A DNA stretch of 23,590 nucleotides from JBCAWW01 sp045106675 (GCA_045106675.1 JBGCFA010000136.1:1-23590); one strand, 5' to 3'. Counted from the first letter of the stretch, positions 1-7,353 are shown. The notes: a model not told the origin generated them from the sequence alone. Numbers and translations are program-made.

Positions 1-48
1 CCCCAACCCCCTCCAAAGGGGGATATCCCCCTTTGGAGGGGGTTGGGG
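1..48. repeat. Perfect 48-bp GC-rich palindrome
   Basis: The first 48 bases form a perfect inverted repeat with no spacer: each 24-bp half begins CCCCAACCCCCTCC and the centre is GGGGATATCCCC. It lies upstream of the aldo/keto reductase and may continue beyond the window. Sequences of the type CCCCCTTTGGAGGGGG are, from memory, common dispersed intergenic repeats in Bacteroidota. It could work as a bidirectional terminator of the preceding gene, but there is no T-run inside the window. Confidence 0.85.
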
Positions 49-153
49 GAGAAATAGAATCATCTCTTTCTGAATTTCAAGCCATATTCTTTTGCCATCT
101 CGTTGCTCCATTTAGAAAAAGAAGGATATCTTCAATAAAATCCATCGTATCCT

Positions 154-1140
154 ATGCTTACTCTCCATCCTTTTGGTCAGTCCAAACTCAATACTACCCG
201 CATTGGCCTCGGCATGGCGGCGCTTGGTCGTCCCGGCTATATCAATTTGGGTCATGCCGATGATCTAGACCATAATTATGCGATCGAGGCCATGGAGCAA
301 AAAGCCCATCAAGTGCTGCAATACGCTTGGGAAAGTGGCATTCGTTATTTTGATACCGCACGTTCTTATGGCAAAGGCGAATTGTTTTTGGGTAAGTGGC
401 TGCGCCAAACGCCTCTCGATCCCGATAGCATGATGGTCGGCTCAAAGTGGGGCTATACCTATACTGCTGATTGGCAAATTCAAGCTAAAAAGCATGAAGT
501 AAAAGAACATAGTCTACCAGTTCTGGATCGTCAATGGGAGGAGACAAAAGAGACTTTGGGTTCATACTTAGACCTTTATCAAATACACTCCGCCACGCTC
601 GAAAGTGGCGTTCTGAGCAATAGTGATGTACTCAATCGTTTAGCAGAGCTAAAGTCCCAAGGCATTTTGATCGGCTTATCCCTCAGTGGTAGTAATCAGA
701 ACGAAGTATTGCGCGCAGCGATGCAGATCAAAATCGATGGTGTTGCCTTATTTGATGCAGTACAGGCGACTTACAATCTCCTAGAAACCTCAGCCGGAGC
801 AGCCTTGCAAGAAGCCCATGCAGCCGGAATGGGCGTGATCATCAAAGAAGCCCTCGCCAATGGTCGCTTGACGAATCGTAATGCACAGGTTTCGCTCGCA
901 CCATTACGAGAGGAGGCCGCTGCGCGGAACGTTTCTATGGATGCTTTGGCACTGGCGGCTATCTTGGCGCAGCCTTGGGTCAGTATTGTCCTCAGTGGAG
1001 CGGCAACTGTTGAGCATTTGGCCTCCAATCTACAAGCTATTGATATCGTTTGGGATGACGGCCTTGCCGAACGCTTGGGAGCCTTGCGCGAAGCGCCAGA
1101 AACTTATTGGCAGACGAGAAAGGAGTTGAGCTGGAATTAG
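154..1140 (+). CDS. Aldo/keto reductase family protein
   Basis: Predicted cytosolic NAD(P)H-dependent oxidoreductase of 328 residues with a TIM-barrel fold. The catalytic tetrad of the family is visible: Asp67 and Tyr72 in FDTARSYGKGE, Lys98 in GSKWGY and His145 in YQIHSAT. The length is normal for the family, and there is no signal peptide. The ATG at 154 places the first strand (TRIGLGMAALG) where it is expected. The substrate cannot be told from sequence. The stop codon overlaps the stop of the convergent beta-propeller gene, so there is no room for a terminator between them. Two copies of the dispersed hairpin motif lie inside the frame, encoding AAARNV (917-934) and LAERL (1059-1076). 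Confidence 0.9.
   Translation: MLTLHPFGQSKLNTTRIGLGMAALGRPGYINLGHADDLDHNYAIEAMEQKAHQVLQYAWESGIRYFDTARSYGKGELFLGKWLRQTPLDPDSMMVGSKWGYTYTADWQIQAKKHEVKEHSLPVLDRQWEETKETLGSYLDLYQIHSATLESGVLSNSDVLNRLAELKSQGILIGLSLSGSNQNEVLRAAMQIKIDGVALFDAVQATYNLLETSAGAALQEAHAAGMGVIIKEALANGRLTNRNAQVSLAPLREEAAARNVSMDALALAAILAQPWVSIVLSGAATVEHLASNLQAIDIVWDDGLAERLGALREAPETYWQTRKELSWN
917..934 (+). repeat. Hairpin motif copy (CCGC-TGC-GCGG-AACGTTT) inside the aldo/keto reductase gene
   Basis: 4-bp stem, 3-nt loop, followed by AACGT. Identical in its core to the three intergenic copies at 12564, 12669 and 12765. Confidence 0.7.
1059..1076 (+). repeat. Hairpin motif copy (CGGC-CTT-GCCG-AACGCTT)
   Basis: Coding copy near the 3' end of the aldo/keto reductase gene. 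The stem differs from the CCGC/GCGG type but is fully paired. Confidence 0.6.
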
Positions 1141-2051
1141 TCCACTGCCTCATACGACACAAAGGCAAAACGCTTGCCGTCTGGCGACCAAGAAGGTACA
1201 TTGATGGTACCTTGACCGCCGACGAACTTACAGAGGGTACGGATTTTACCGGTTTCGAGATCGTAGAGCCGGAGCATGACCTTTTTCATCGGGGGGTGCT
1301 GAGAGCCTTGATCTTTGCGATAGGCGATATATACCAGATAGCGTCCATCGGGCGAAGGATGCGGAAACCAATTGGAATATTTGTCATCTGTTAGCTGGAT
1401 AGGTTCGCTACCGTCAGCGCCCATACGCCATAGTTCCATCTTGCCAGATGCCATGGAATTGTAATAGATATGCTTGCCATCGGCTGAGTAATCGGGTCCG
1501 TCGTCCAAGCCCGGTGAATCCGTCAATTGGGTTTCTTCTCCGCCATCTACTGAGATGGTGTAGATGTTATAGTCTCCATTTCGATGGGCAACGTAAGCCA
1601 AAGTTTGAGCGTTCGGCGACCAGCCGTGCCAATAAGAGGGAGCAAGAAGTGTAATCAGTTTGGGTGTACCGCCCTCAGCTGGTAAAATGAAAATCCGCGA
1701 ACTACCCATATCGCTTTCTACGGTTGGGTCATTGTGACTGATGACAAGCTGTTGCCCGTCTGGAGAAAGACCATGATCATTGTTACAGCGGTCCGCAAAG
1801 TCGGTATTGAGCAAGCTCAACTGATCACTGCCAAAATAATAGCGATACAACTTCCCCTCTTGATTGATCAGCAGATAAGTACTGTCTGGGGACCAATTGG
1901 GAGCCTCAAAATGATCCTGCGCTTCGTAAACCACTTCGCGGGTATCAGCCTCAATATCAAAGACTTCTAATCGAGAGATCAACTCAGATTCTTGGGCATT
2001 GAGCATTGTAAATAGTAGTAAAGGGAGTAGAGTCAGCAGTAGTCGTTTCAT
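1137..2051 (-). CDS. TolB-like / WD40-like beta-propeller protein, secreted
   Basis: 304-residue exported protein. Residues 1-19 form a signal peptide (MKRLLLTLLPLLLFTMLNA) with a likely cut before Gln20. The rest carries PD40-type propeller blades, each with a W/Y-SPDG-like turn: NWSPDS (52-57), LSPDGQ (95-100), WSPNAQ (144-149), YSADGK (188-193), PSPDGR (232-237) and WSPDGK (288-293), with typical QLTD segments at 175-178 and 219-222. It resembles the propeller of TolB and of DPP-type proteins but has no peptidase domain, so a binding or structural role outside the cytoplasm is inferred. It is the last gene of a three-gene operon, starting 9 nt after the alpha/beta hydrolase. Its TAA overlaps the TAG of the convergent aldo/keto reductase. 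Confidence 0.88.
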   Translation of the reverse strand: MKRLLLTLLPLLLFTMLNAQESELISRLEVFDIEADTREVVYEAQDHFEAPNWSPDSTYLLINQEGKLYRYYFGSDQLSLLNTDFADRCNNDHGLSPDGQQLVISHNDPTVESDMGSSRIFILPAEGGTPKLITLLAPSYWHGWSPNAQTLAYVAHRNGDYNIYTISVDGGEETQLTDSPGLDDGPDYSADGKHIYYNSMASGKMELWRMGADGSEPIQLTDDKYSNWFPHPSPDGRYLVYIAYRKDQGSQHPPMKKVMLRLYDLETGKIRTLCKFVGGQGTINVPSWSPDGKRFAFVSYEAVD

Positions 2052-2060
2052 AATTGCAGA

Positions 2061-2822
2061 TCATATTTTGTCCAAAAAATCACGCAGATGTTGACGCACC
2101 TCTTGAAGATGTGCATCATGATCAAGATAGCGAGAACTTACCTTCTGCAAAAGCGACTGGGGGATAGATGCGTGGATGCGTTCCGCGAAGCGGTAAGGGT
2201 GCAATGGATCATCATCACTGGCGATAATCAGACTCGGCAGCTCGATTTTGTTTAGATCAGCAAGATTATGTACGGGCCGATCATCTATTATCCTGCGGAG
2301 AACGTCTGAGCGATGCGGCAATCGATTGGCAAATTGGCCGAGGAGAGAAGCGGCAGCATTAGGGAGACTTTGGGCGAGGGCTTGAAAGTCCAAACGTTCC
2401 GCGAAGCGGGCCTTGCCATCTGGCTCATCGAGATAATCAGCTAAGACTCGCAAGATCTCCAAACTCTCAGGACGACCTTGATCTAGCCAAGCGGGACGAA
2501 TCAACAACAATGCTTTGACACGACTGGGATAGCGTAACGCCATATTCATACTGATACCAGCCCCCATCGAAACCCCTCCGATAATGGCCATTTCTATCTC
2601 CAAATGATCCAAAATCGCGACGAGATCATCTACATATTGATCGAAGTTGGCGGGGTGATCGAGCGAATAGGGCGTCTGCCCATGACCGCGAGCATCCATA
2701 CAAATCAGGCGATAAGCACCGAGATCAGCGCCTAATTCGACGGCTTGAGCAAGTTGCCCGCCAAGGCCATGCTGCATGATGAGAGCAGGGCCAACGCCCT
2801 GATCGCTATAATTGAGATTCAT
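2061..2822 (-). CDS. Alpha/beta hydrolase fold protein
   Basis: 253-residue cytosolic hydrolase. The landmarks are in order: oxyanion loop HGLGG (18-22), DARGHG (43-48), nucleophile elbow GGVSMGAG with Ser85, an acidic Asp in ASDDDPLHP (about 205), and a catalytic His in DHDAHLQ (His235 or His237). The start at 2822 is chosen over an upstream in-frame ATG at 2879, because the longer form would run 56 bp into the preceding gene. The 2822 ATG lies one base after that gene's stop, giving TAAGATG and translational coupling. The substrate is unknown; esters, lactones or C-C bonds are all possible in this family. Two hairpin motif copies in the frame encode RFAER at residues 139-143 and 211-215. 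Confidence 0.9.
   Translation of the reverse strand: MNLNYSDQGVGPALIMQHGLGGQLAQAVELGADLGAYRLICMDARGHGQTPYSLDHPANFDQYVDDLVAILDHLEIEMAIIGGVSMGAGISMNMALRYPSRVKALLLIRPAWLDQGRPESLEILRVLADYLDEPDGKARFAERLDFQALAQSLPNAAASLLGQFANRLPHRSDVLRRIIDDRPVHNLADLNKIELPSLIIASDDDPLHPYRFAERIHASIPQSLLQKVSSRYLDHDAHLQEVRQHLRDFLDKI
2178..2193 (-). repeat. Hairpin motif copy, canonical (GCGTT-CCGC-GAA-GCGG on + strand)
   Basis: Inside the alpha/beta hydrolase gene and followed by TAAG, as in the intergenic canonical copies at 9561 and 15679. Encodes RFAER on the sense strand. Confidence 0.75.
2394..2409 (-). repeat. Hairpin motif copy (ACGTT-CCGC-GAA-GCGG on + strand)
   Basis: Second copy inside the same hydrolase gene, again read as RFAER. 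Confidence 0.75.
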
Positions 2823-2823
2823 C

Positions 2824-3639
2824 TTAAAGCTGTTGCAAATATTCACTGGCAAAATCCACCTCTGATTCAGGAAAACCATGAGCGACGAGAGGAGCGGTTA
2901 CGCCTGCTTGATGGGCTTGTTCCATAAAAAAATCAAAAGGCACCACTCCTCTACCCGGCGCGACAAAAGCACCTTCTGGGCTACGATCTTTGGCATGTAG
3001 TTGGGCGATATGTGGCGCTAGGCGTTCGTATCCATCGGTAATGAGCGATTTTACGCGTTCGGCAGGGGCGACATCAAAAAGATTGGCGGGATCAAGGAGA
3101 ATCTTGATACGATCCCCCATTTGCTCGATCAGTTTTTGAGCTTTGGCGGAGGTATTGATCACATTACCGAGTTCGATTTCAACGCCGAGATATAGATCAA
3201 AGCGTTCGGCAATGACGACTAGCTTCTCCATCTCTTGACTCATGTCTGCCCAAGCCGCTGCTGTATTATTATCGGGATGATGGACCCATTGATCTTCGAG
3301 ATTGTAACTACCCGTACAGAGTGTCAATAAATTGGTACCCATAGCTTTTGCTTGCTCCGCCATGATCGCGATCCTCCGGATGCCCGCTGCGCGAACGCTC
3401 TTATCTGCATGCAGCATATTGTAAGTCGCCGAAAGGCCGGATATACTCAAGCCAGTAGCTTCACGGGCGGCTTGAATCTCAGTAATATGGATTGCATCAA
3501 TCGCATCAGGCATAGCTTCCAAACCCGAGCAAGTCATATTATACTGCAAGGTCTGAAAGCCTTGCTTTTGGGCTGCTTGAAAGACTTCGAGGACAGTTGG
3601 ACGGGAAAAAGTACGGGCAAAAATACCGATTTGAGTCAT
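2824..3639 (-). CDS. Sugar phosphate isomerase/epimerase (xylose isomerase-like TIM barrel)
   Basis: 271-residue cytosolic protein of the AP-endonuclease-2/xylose isomerase-like family, which isomerises or epimerises sugars or related polyols with a divalent metal. Likely metal ligands are Glu154 or Glu156 (GVEIELG), Asp183 (LLDPAN), and His215 with Asp218 (QLHAKDRS). The length is usual for the family and there is no export signal. It is the first gene of the operon with the alpha/beta hydrolase and the beta-propeller protein. The combination suggests carbohydrate or polyol breakdown, with the substrate open. A degenerate copy of the hairpin motif (3383-3400) encodes SVRAAG. Confidence 0.88.
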   Translation of the reverse strand: MTQIGIFARTFSRPTVLEVFQAAQKQGFQTLQYNMTCSGLEAMPDAIDAIHITEIQAAREATGLSISGLSATYNMLHADKSVRAAGIRRIAIMAEQAKAMGTNLLTLCTGSYNLEDQWVHHPDNNTAAAWADMSQEMEKLVVIAERFDLYLGVEIELGNVINTSAKAQKLIEQMGDRIKILLDPANLFDVAPAERVKSLITDGYERLAPHIAQLHAKDRSPEGAFVAPGRGVVPFDFFMEQAHQAGVTAPLVAHGFPESEVDFASEYLQQL

Positions 3640-3669
3640 AAGGTTTGAAGATATGGCCTATAGCCTTTG

Positions 3670-3719
3670 TTACATTGAGTTTTCACGGCTTCGCAGAACG
3701 CTCATACGGGGCAATGTAA
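3670..3719. repeat. 8-bp inverted repeat enclosing a degenerate hairpin motif copy
   Basis: TTACATTG (3670-3677) pairs perfectly with CAATGTAA (3712-3719). The 34 nt between them contain CGGC-TTC-GCAG-AACGCTC (3687-3703), a degenerate copy of the dispersed hairpin motif. The stretch lies between the start of the isomerase operon and the end of the membrane protein gene, so it could be the terminator of the latter with a motif in its loop. There is no clear T-run. Confidence 0.5.
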
Positions 3720-3752
3720 AGATTTAAAAGAAGTTAAAAAATCGCAGTTGGT

Positions 3753-4166
3753 CTATGCAAATTTCTTTTTGTATGCAGCAATACTTAGGAGAATAATCCC
3801 CAAAATTCCGCCATAAACTTGGACCATTTCAAAGTATCGGAAGCCGCTAAATATCACAAATCCCAAGAAAGCGATCATGATCCCAAATACCATTAATGGA
3901 GGGCTCTGCATTGCATTTTTCCCGAGCAGATAGCCAAAATTTAGGAGTCCAATAAAAATCAATCCTATTCCCATCATAAAGCTAAAGCCTTGCCAAAGCA
4001 GCCAGATATGAGCGCTTTGTCCATTCAAAACTAAATGATCTATCGGACTTAGCGCGCTTTCATATTCAACAGTAATGAGTTCCGCGAAGTGGACCCAAAG
4101 ATGAAGTAATCCGATGCAGACAAACATACTAGAAACGATCAGGAAAAGGGTGCGTGAAGTTTTCAT
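3753..4166 (-). CDS. Small integral membrane protein, four predicted spans
   Basis: 137 residues with four hydrophobic segments at roughly 6-24, 53-73, 91-110 and 116-132, ending in a basic tail (KKKFA). The start MKTSRT at 4166 is preferred to an upstream ATG at 4202, because it gives a normal N-terminus just before the first span. No catalytic motif is seen and the family is not recognised with certainty. It lies 61 nt downstream of the Crp/Fnr regulator gene on the same strand and may be co-transcribed. A hairpin motif copy at 4077-4091 encodes HFAEL at the end of the first span. Confidence 0.8.
   Translation of the reverse strand: MKTSRTLFLIVSSMFVCIGLLHLWVHFAELITVEYESALSPIDHLVLNGQSAHIWLLWQGFSFMMGIGLIFIGLLNFGYLLGKNAMQSPPLMVFGIMIAFLGFVIFSGFRYFEMVQVYGGILGIILLSIAAYKKKFA
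4077..4091 (-). repeat. Hairpin motif copy with a G-T wobble (GTT-CCGC-GAA-GTGG)
   Basis: Coding copy in the membrane protein gene. One stem pair is G-T instead of G-C, so pairing is kept. Confidence 0.5.
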
Positions 4167-4227
4167 AATTATTCGTTTTGAGCAAGTACGCAGCTGATCC
4201 AATCAATTTCCTTGACTTGGGTTAGTT

Positions 4228-4809
4228 TCATCGGTTTTTACGCCCGCGAATACGACTCAGGCTTTCAGGATGTATCCCCAAATACTGGGCAATAAGATAA
4301 AGGGGTACGCGCGCATGGATATCCGGTTTGTGTTTCAAAAGTTGATCGTAGCGTTCTTGGGGGGAGTCCAACAAAAAGCCCGCAGTGCGTTCATGGAGAG
4401 AAATAAGTTTTTGCTCTGCAATCAAACGGGCAAAGCGTTCCACCGAAGGTGAGACCTCATAAAGTTGCTGTAAAGAGTCAAAGTCTATCACCAAAAGTTG
4501 GCAATCACTCAAAGCCTGAATCGCCATTCGAGAGGGAGTCTGACGCAAATAGCTCACATAATTACCGACGAACTCTCCTTCTCCATAAAATTCATCTGTC
4601 TTTTCGACCCCGTCGCGCGTATAATACTGACGCAAAACACCTTCATTGACAAAAGCGATCGACTGCCCAATTCGTCCAGCAGTTTGCCAAACATCCTTCT
4701 TTTTCAAGCTGATTTGCCGACAGAGTTTAATGAATTGGGTAAACTCCTCCTCATCGACCTCGATCCTTTGTTGGATTTGCTTCAGTATGTTTTGGTATGC
4801 TAATTCCAT
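4228..4809 (-). CDS. Crp/Fnr family transcriptional regulator
   Basis: 193 residues. Residues 15-115 have the cyclic-nucleotide-binding beta-roll layout (VWQTAGRIGQSIAFVNEGVLR, DEFYGEGEFVGNY). Helical residues 117-160 follow, then a short C-terminal helix-turn-helix (VPLYLIAQYLGIHPESLSRI, 168-187). This build and length are typical of Bacteroidota Crp-like regulators; most do not conserve the cAMP pocket, and the ligand is unknown. It is transcribed away from the first desaturase across a 207-nt intergenic region, so control of lipid desaturation is a reasonable but unproven inference. Confidence 0.9.
   Translation of the reverse strand: MELAYQNILKQIQQRIEVDEEEFTQFIKLCRQISLKKKDVWQTAGRIGQSIAFVNEGVLRQYYTRDGVEKTDEFYGEGEFVGNYVSYLRQTPSRMAIQALSDCQLLVIDFDSLQQLYEVSPSVERFARLIAEQKLISLHERTAGFLLDSPQERYDQLLKHKPDIHARVPLYLIAQYLGIHPESLSRIRGRKNR
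4433..4451 (-). repeat. Hairpin motif copy, variant (AGCGTTC-CACC-GAA-GGTG)
   Basis: Coding copy in the Crp-like gene. It has a GAA loop and a 4-bp stem, with one extra base between AGCGTT and the stem. Confidence 0.45.
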
Positions 4810-4856
4810 ATTGCGCTAATCTAGCAAAGCTTTATGAAAAACAGTTTGAACGCCTC

Positions 4857-4871
4857 CGGTTGTAACAGCCG
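4857..4871. promoter_or_regulatory. Candidate operator palindrome between the Crp-like and desaturase genes
   Basis: CGGTTGTAACAGCCG is a 15-bp palindrome with a single non-pairing position pair (T/G). Its TGT-A-ACA core is reminiscent of Crp/Fnr half-sites, and it lies 48 bp upstream of the regulator start in the divergent intergenic region. The evidence is sequence symmetry only. Confidence 0.35.
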
Positions 4872-5016
4872 CTTTGATGTTAAGATGGATGGGTAGTTTT
4901 TTGTCAAACATAGGGTAAAACCCCCATTATTTGATTCGGGTATTTCCCCCCTACTATCTGGTGATGGTTTGCAGGACATTTGAATAAATCAATTATTCAC
5001 TTAGCCCGAAAACGCC

Positions 5017-5997
5017 ATGTCTAGTTTTGATGCCAGAGATCTCAAAATCACGATCGACAAAAAAGCTTTAAAACCGCTTTACAAAACCGAGTCATACCGC
5101 CACGTGCTTGATATCGTCCTCAATTGGGGAATTATGATTGCAGCGGCCTATTTGTGTACACTCTACTTCACTGTCATTACTTACCTTTTGGCTGTGATTG
5201 TGATCGGTGCGAGACTCCATGCTTTGGCGATTTTGATGCACGATGCGACTCACTTCCGCTTTCTCAAAAGCAAAAAGTGGAATGATCTCATCACCAATTT
5301 TACTTGCATGTATCCGATCTTCACCAGCATCGAAGCTTATCGCACCAATCATCTCAGACATCATCAAAACCTCAATACTGAAGACGATCCAGATTGGTTT
5401 GCCAAGTTAGGGCGCAAGGATTTCACCTTCCCAAAAAGTAAAAAGGAGTTTTTCTTGACGCTATTTTCCTACTTCTTCCTCATCAAAGGTTTGAGCGATG
5501 CGCTTTGGATATTTGGTCGGATCAAGAAGCAACACAAACCTACCAAAACAGGCTTAGCCGCCAAAATGCCAGTGATCGGCTTTTATGTATTATTGATCAC
5601 CATTTTGACTTTAACGGGTGGTTGGTACAATTACCTCCTCTTTTGGATTGTGCCTTATTTCTCGACCTTCTTTATGTTTCAGTATATCCGTAGCGTGGCT
5701 GAGCATTTTGGTGAGTTGTCATACGATCACCTTTTGACTTCTACCCGCTCCATCATTGCCCACCCTGTGGAACGCTTTTTCTTCGCCCCTCATCAGGTTA
5801 GTTTTCACTTGGAGCATCATCTATATCCCGGCGTGCCTTATTACAATTTGCCCAAGCTGCATGCCCTATTGATGCAAGATGCGTTTTACGCCGAAAAGGC
5901 CCATATCACTCAAGGATTTATCAAAGGTTTTTTCAATGAGCTATGCTATTATGAAGCCAGTCAAGCAAGTAGTGAGAAAGCAGCCGTGATAGGATAG
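5017..5997 (+). CDS. Membrane fatty acid desaturase (first of two paralogs)
   Basis: 326-residue integral membrane di-iron desaturase that would insert a double bond into acyl chains of membrane lipids. The three histidine boxes are present: HDATH (75-79), HLRHH (112-116) and HLEHH (264-268), with an additional His at 230 (SVAEH). Hydrophobic segments lie around 33-70, 145-160, 185-222. The second paralog begins about 360 bp downstream, has the same length and matches along its whole length. Regulation by the divergent Crp-like protein is possible. Confidence 0.93.
   Translation: MSSFDARDLKITIDKKALKPLYKTESYRHVLDIVLNWGIMIAAAYLCTLYFTVITYLLAVIVIGARLHALAILMHDATHFRFLKSKKWNDLITNFTCMYPIFTSIEAYRTNHLRHHQNLNTEDDPDWFAKLGRKDFTFPKSKKEFFLTLFSYFFLIKGLSDALWIFGRIKKQHKPTKTGLAAKMPVIGFYVLLITILTLTGGWYNYLLFWIVPYFSTFFMFQYIRSVAEHFGELSYDHLLTSTRSIIAHPVERFFFAPHQVSFHLEHHLYPGVPYYNLPKLHALLMQDAFYAEKAHITQGFIKGFFNELCYYEASQASSEKAAVIG
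5719..5792 (+). repeat. 74-bp block identical to 7062-7135 in the paralogous desaturase
   Basis: The block covers the codons from SYDHLLTST to VERFFFAPH, just before the third histidine box. The two genes differ freely at synonymous sites on either side but not within these 74 bp. A hairpin motif copy (5760-5777) lies inside. Recent gene conversion is the simplest reading. Confidence 0.9.
5760..5777 (+). repeat. Hairpin motif copy (CCAC-CCT-GTGG-AACGCTT)
   Basis: Fully paired 4-bp stem followed by AACGCTT, inside the identity block of desaturase 1. Encodes HPVERF. Confidence 0.55.
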
Positions 5998-6036
5998 CAA
6001 ACCCCCATAATAAAAAAGCTAGTCTCATTGATACAG

Positions 6037-6067
6037 ACAGTTGATATAACTCTGGTATATCAACTGT
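6037..6067 (+). terminator. 12-bp hairpin downstream of the first desaturase
   Basis: ACAGTTGATATA (6037-6048) and TATATCAACTGT (6056-6067) pair perfectly around a 7-nt loop, 40 nt after the desaturase stop. The 3' side has only short T-runs (TTG, ATTG), so termination is likely but not canonical. It could equally be a protein-binding palindrome. Confidence 0.4.
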
Positions 6068-6084
6068 TTGCTATTGTCTGTCCA

Positions 6085-6101
6085 AGCGTTCTGCGAAGCA
6101 G
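6085..6101 (-). repeat. Hairpin motif copy (AGCGTT-CTGC-GAA-GCAG)
   Basis: Intergenic copy between the desaturases. Relative to the canonical CCGC/GCGG stem, both sides have changed together (C to T and G to A), so the pair is kept. Confidence 0.75.
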
Positions 6102-6130
6102 GGAGAAGTCAAAGCGGGCAAAAAAGACTT

Positions 6131-6262
6131 CTAAAACTGATCTCTGACAGGCTCAAGCCTACTGATATATAGGTAAACAAAAAGTGCATAGACAAGCAGC
6201 TCAACCGCAAAAGGAAGAAAAAATTGTTCAATAATCTGCTTTAATAAGTCCCATACTTCGAT
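6131..6262 (-). other. Doubtful small hydrophobic ORF, no normal start codon
   Basis: An open frame of 43 codons ends at a TAG at 6131-6133. It reads like a short amphipathic then hydrophobic peptide (WDLLKQIIEQFFLPFAVELL, then VYALFVYLYISRLEPVRDQF). The frame begins after a stop codon and has no ATG, GTG or TTG start. It may be a gene remnant, a small membrane protein starting at a rare codon, or chance. Confidence 0.2.
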
Positions 6263-6293
6263 TTAGGAGCGCTTAGTAGCTGGAAGGATCATC

Positions 6294-6301
6294 TAATTTT
6301 G
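6294..6301 (+). promoter_or_regulatory. Candidate -7 element for the second desaturase
   Basis: TAATTTTG matches the Bacteroidota primary sigma -7 consensus TAnnTTTG at all fixed positions, 58 bp upstream of the ATG at 6360. A good -33 TTTG is not obvious at the expected distance (CTTAG near 6272 is the best), so this is tentative. Confidence 0.35.
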
Positions 6302-6359
6302 CTTATAGGCAATATTATATATAATTAATCATATATCCTCCACCTTGCCAACAATTACT

Positions 6360-7340
6360 ATGTCTCATTTTGATGCGCGTGATCTCAATAGTTCCTTTGA
6401 GAAAAGTGCCTTAAAACCACTTTATCAAACCCGAGCTTATCGTCATATAGGTGCTATTTTGCTCAATTGGGGGATTATCATTGGGACAGCATACTTGGCC
6501 ACGCTTTACTTGACGGTTTTTAGCTACTTGATGGCGGTGATCATCATCGGGGCACGCATCCATGCCCTTGCGATATTGATGCATGACGCGGCTCACTTTC
6601 GCTTTTTAAAAAATAGAAAATGGAACGACCTCATCACCAATTTCACCTGCATGTACCCGATCTTCTCGAGCATACAAGCCTATCGCAATAAACACCTCAA
6701 GCATCATCAACATCTCAATACGGAGCAAGATCCTGACTGGTTTGCCAAAGTTGGACGTAAAGAATTTAGCTTTCCGAAGTCCAAAAGGGAGTTTTTGCTC
6801 ACGCTACTTTCATACTTATTTCTCATCAAAGGGGTCAAGGATGCCATTTGGATTATTGGTCGCCAGAAAAAGCATAAGCAGCCAGCGAACAAATCTTTTC
6901 ATTCGAGAATACCCCTGCTATTATTTTATGGGATATTGCTTGGCGGGCTTAGCATCACGGGCTTATGGTGGGCCTATTTGGTTTTTTGGCTAGTGCCTGT
7001 GTTTTCCACCTTTTTTATGTTTCAGTATATCCGAAGCGTGGCTGAGCATTTTGGCGAGTTATCATACGATCACCTTTTGACTTCTACCCGCTCCATCATT
7101 GCCCACCCTGTGGAACGCTTTTTCTTCGCCCCTCACCAGGTGAGCTATCACTTAGAGCATCACTTATATCCTGGCGTGCCTTATTACAATCTCCCTAAGC
7201 TCCATCATCTCTTGATGTCAGATCCATTTTATGCTGATAAAGCACACATCACCCATGGCTTTGTCAAAGGTTTGTTCAATGAGCTGGGCTACTATGAAGC
7301 CAGCCAACAAGATCCCGAAAAAGCGTCCGCCTTGGGATAG
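6360..7340 (+). CDS. Membrane fatty acid desaturase (second paralog)
   Basis: 326 residues, the same length as the gene at 5017 and collinear with it. The boxes are HDAAH (75-79), HLKHH (112-116) and HLEHH (264-268). The ATG at 6360 aligns exactly with the first paralog's start (MSHFDARDL against MSSFDARDL), so it is preferred to a TTG at 6345. Divergence is highest in residues 165-215 (cytosolic loop and third membrane region) and lowest around the third histidine box. Different regiospecificity or chain-length preference from its neighbour is plausible but cannot be read from sequence. A strong terminator follows. Confidence 0.93.
   Translation: MSHFDARDLNSSFEKSALKPLYQTRAYRHIGAILLNWGIIIGTAYLATLYLTVFSYLMAVIIIGARIHALAILMHDAAHFRFLKNRKWNDLITNFTCMYPIFSSIQAYRNKHLKHHQHLNTEQDPDWFAKVGRKEFSFPKSKREFLLTLLSYLFLIKGVKDAIWIIGRQKKHKQPANKSFHSRIPLLLFYGILLGGLSITGLWWAYLVFWLVPVFSTFFMFQYIRSVAEHFGELSYDHLLTSTRSIIAHPVERFFFAPHQVSYHLEHHLYPGVPYYNLPKLHHLLMSDPFYADKAHITHGFVKGLFNELGYYEASQQDPEKASALG
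7103..7120 (+). repeat. Hairpin motif copy (CCAC-CCT-GTGG-AACGCTT)
   Basis: Same position and sequence as 5760-5777, inside the identical block (7062-7135) of the second desaturase. Confidence 0.55.
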
Positions 7341-7353
7341 GTTTTCTTTTAAG

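Noticed and set aside
2823..2879. Longer alpha/beta hydrolase start at 2879
   Set aside because: It adds 19 residues that overlap the isomerase gene and do not resemble the fold; the ATG at 2822 lies one base after the upstream stop.
6345..6359. TTG start for the second desaturase
   Set aside because: The ATG at 6360 aligns with the paralog and gives exactly equal length.
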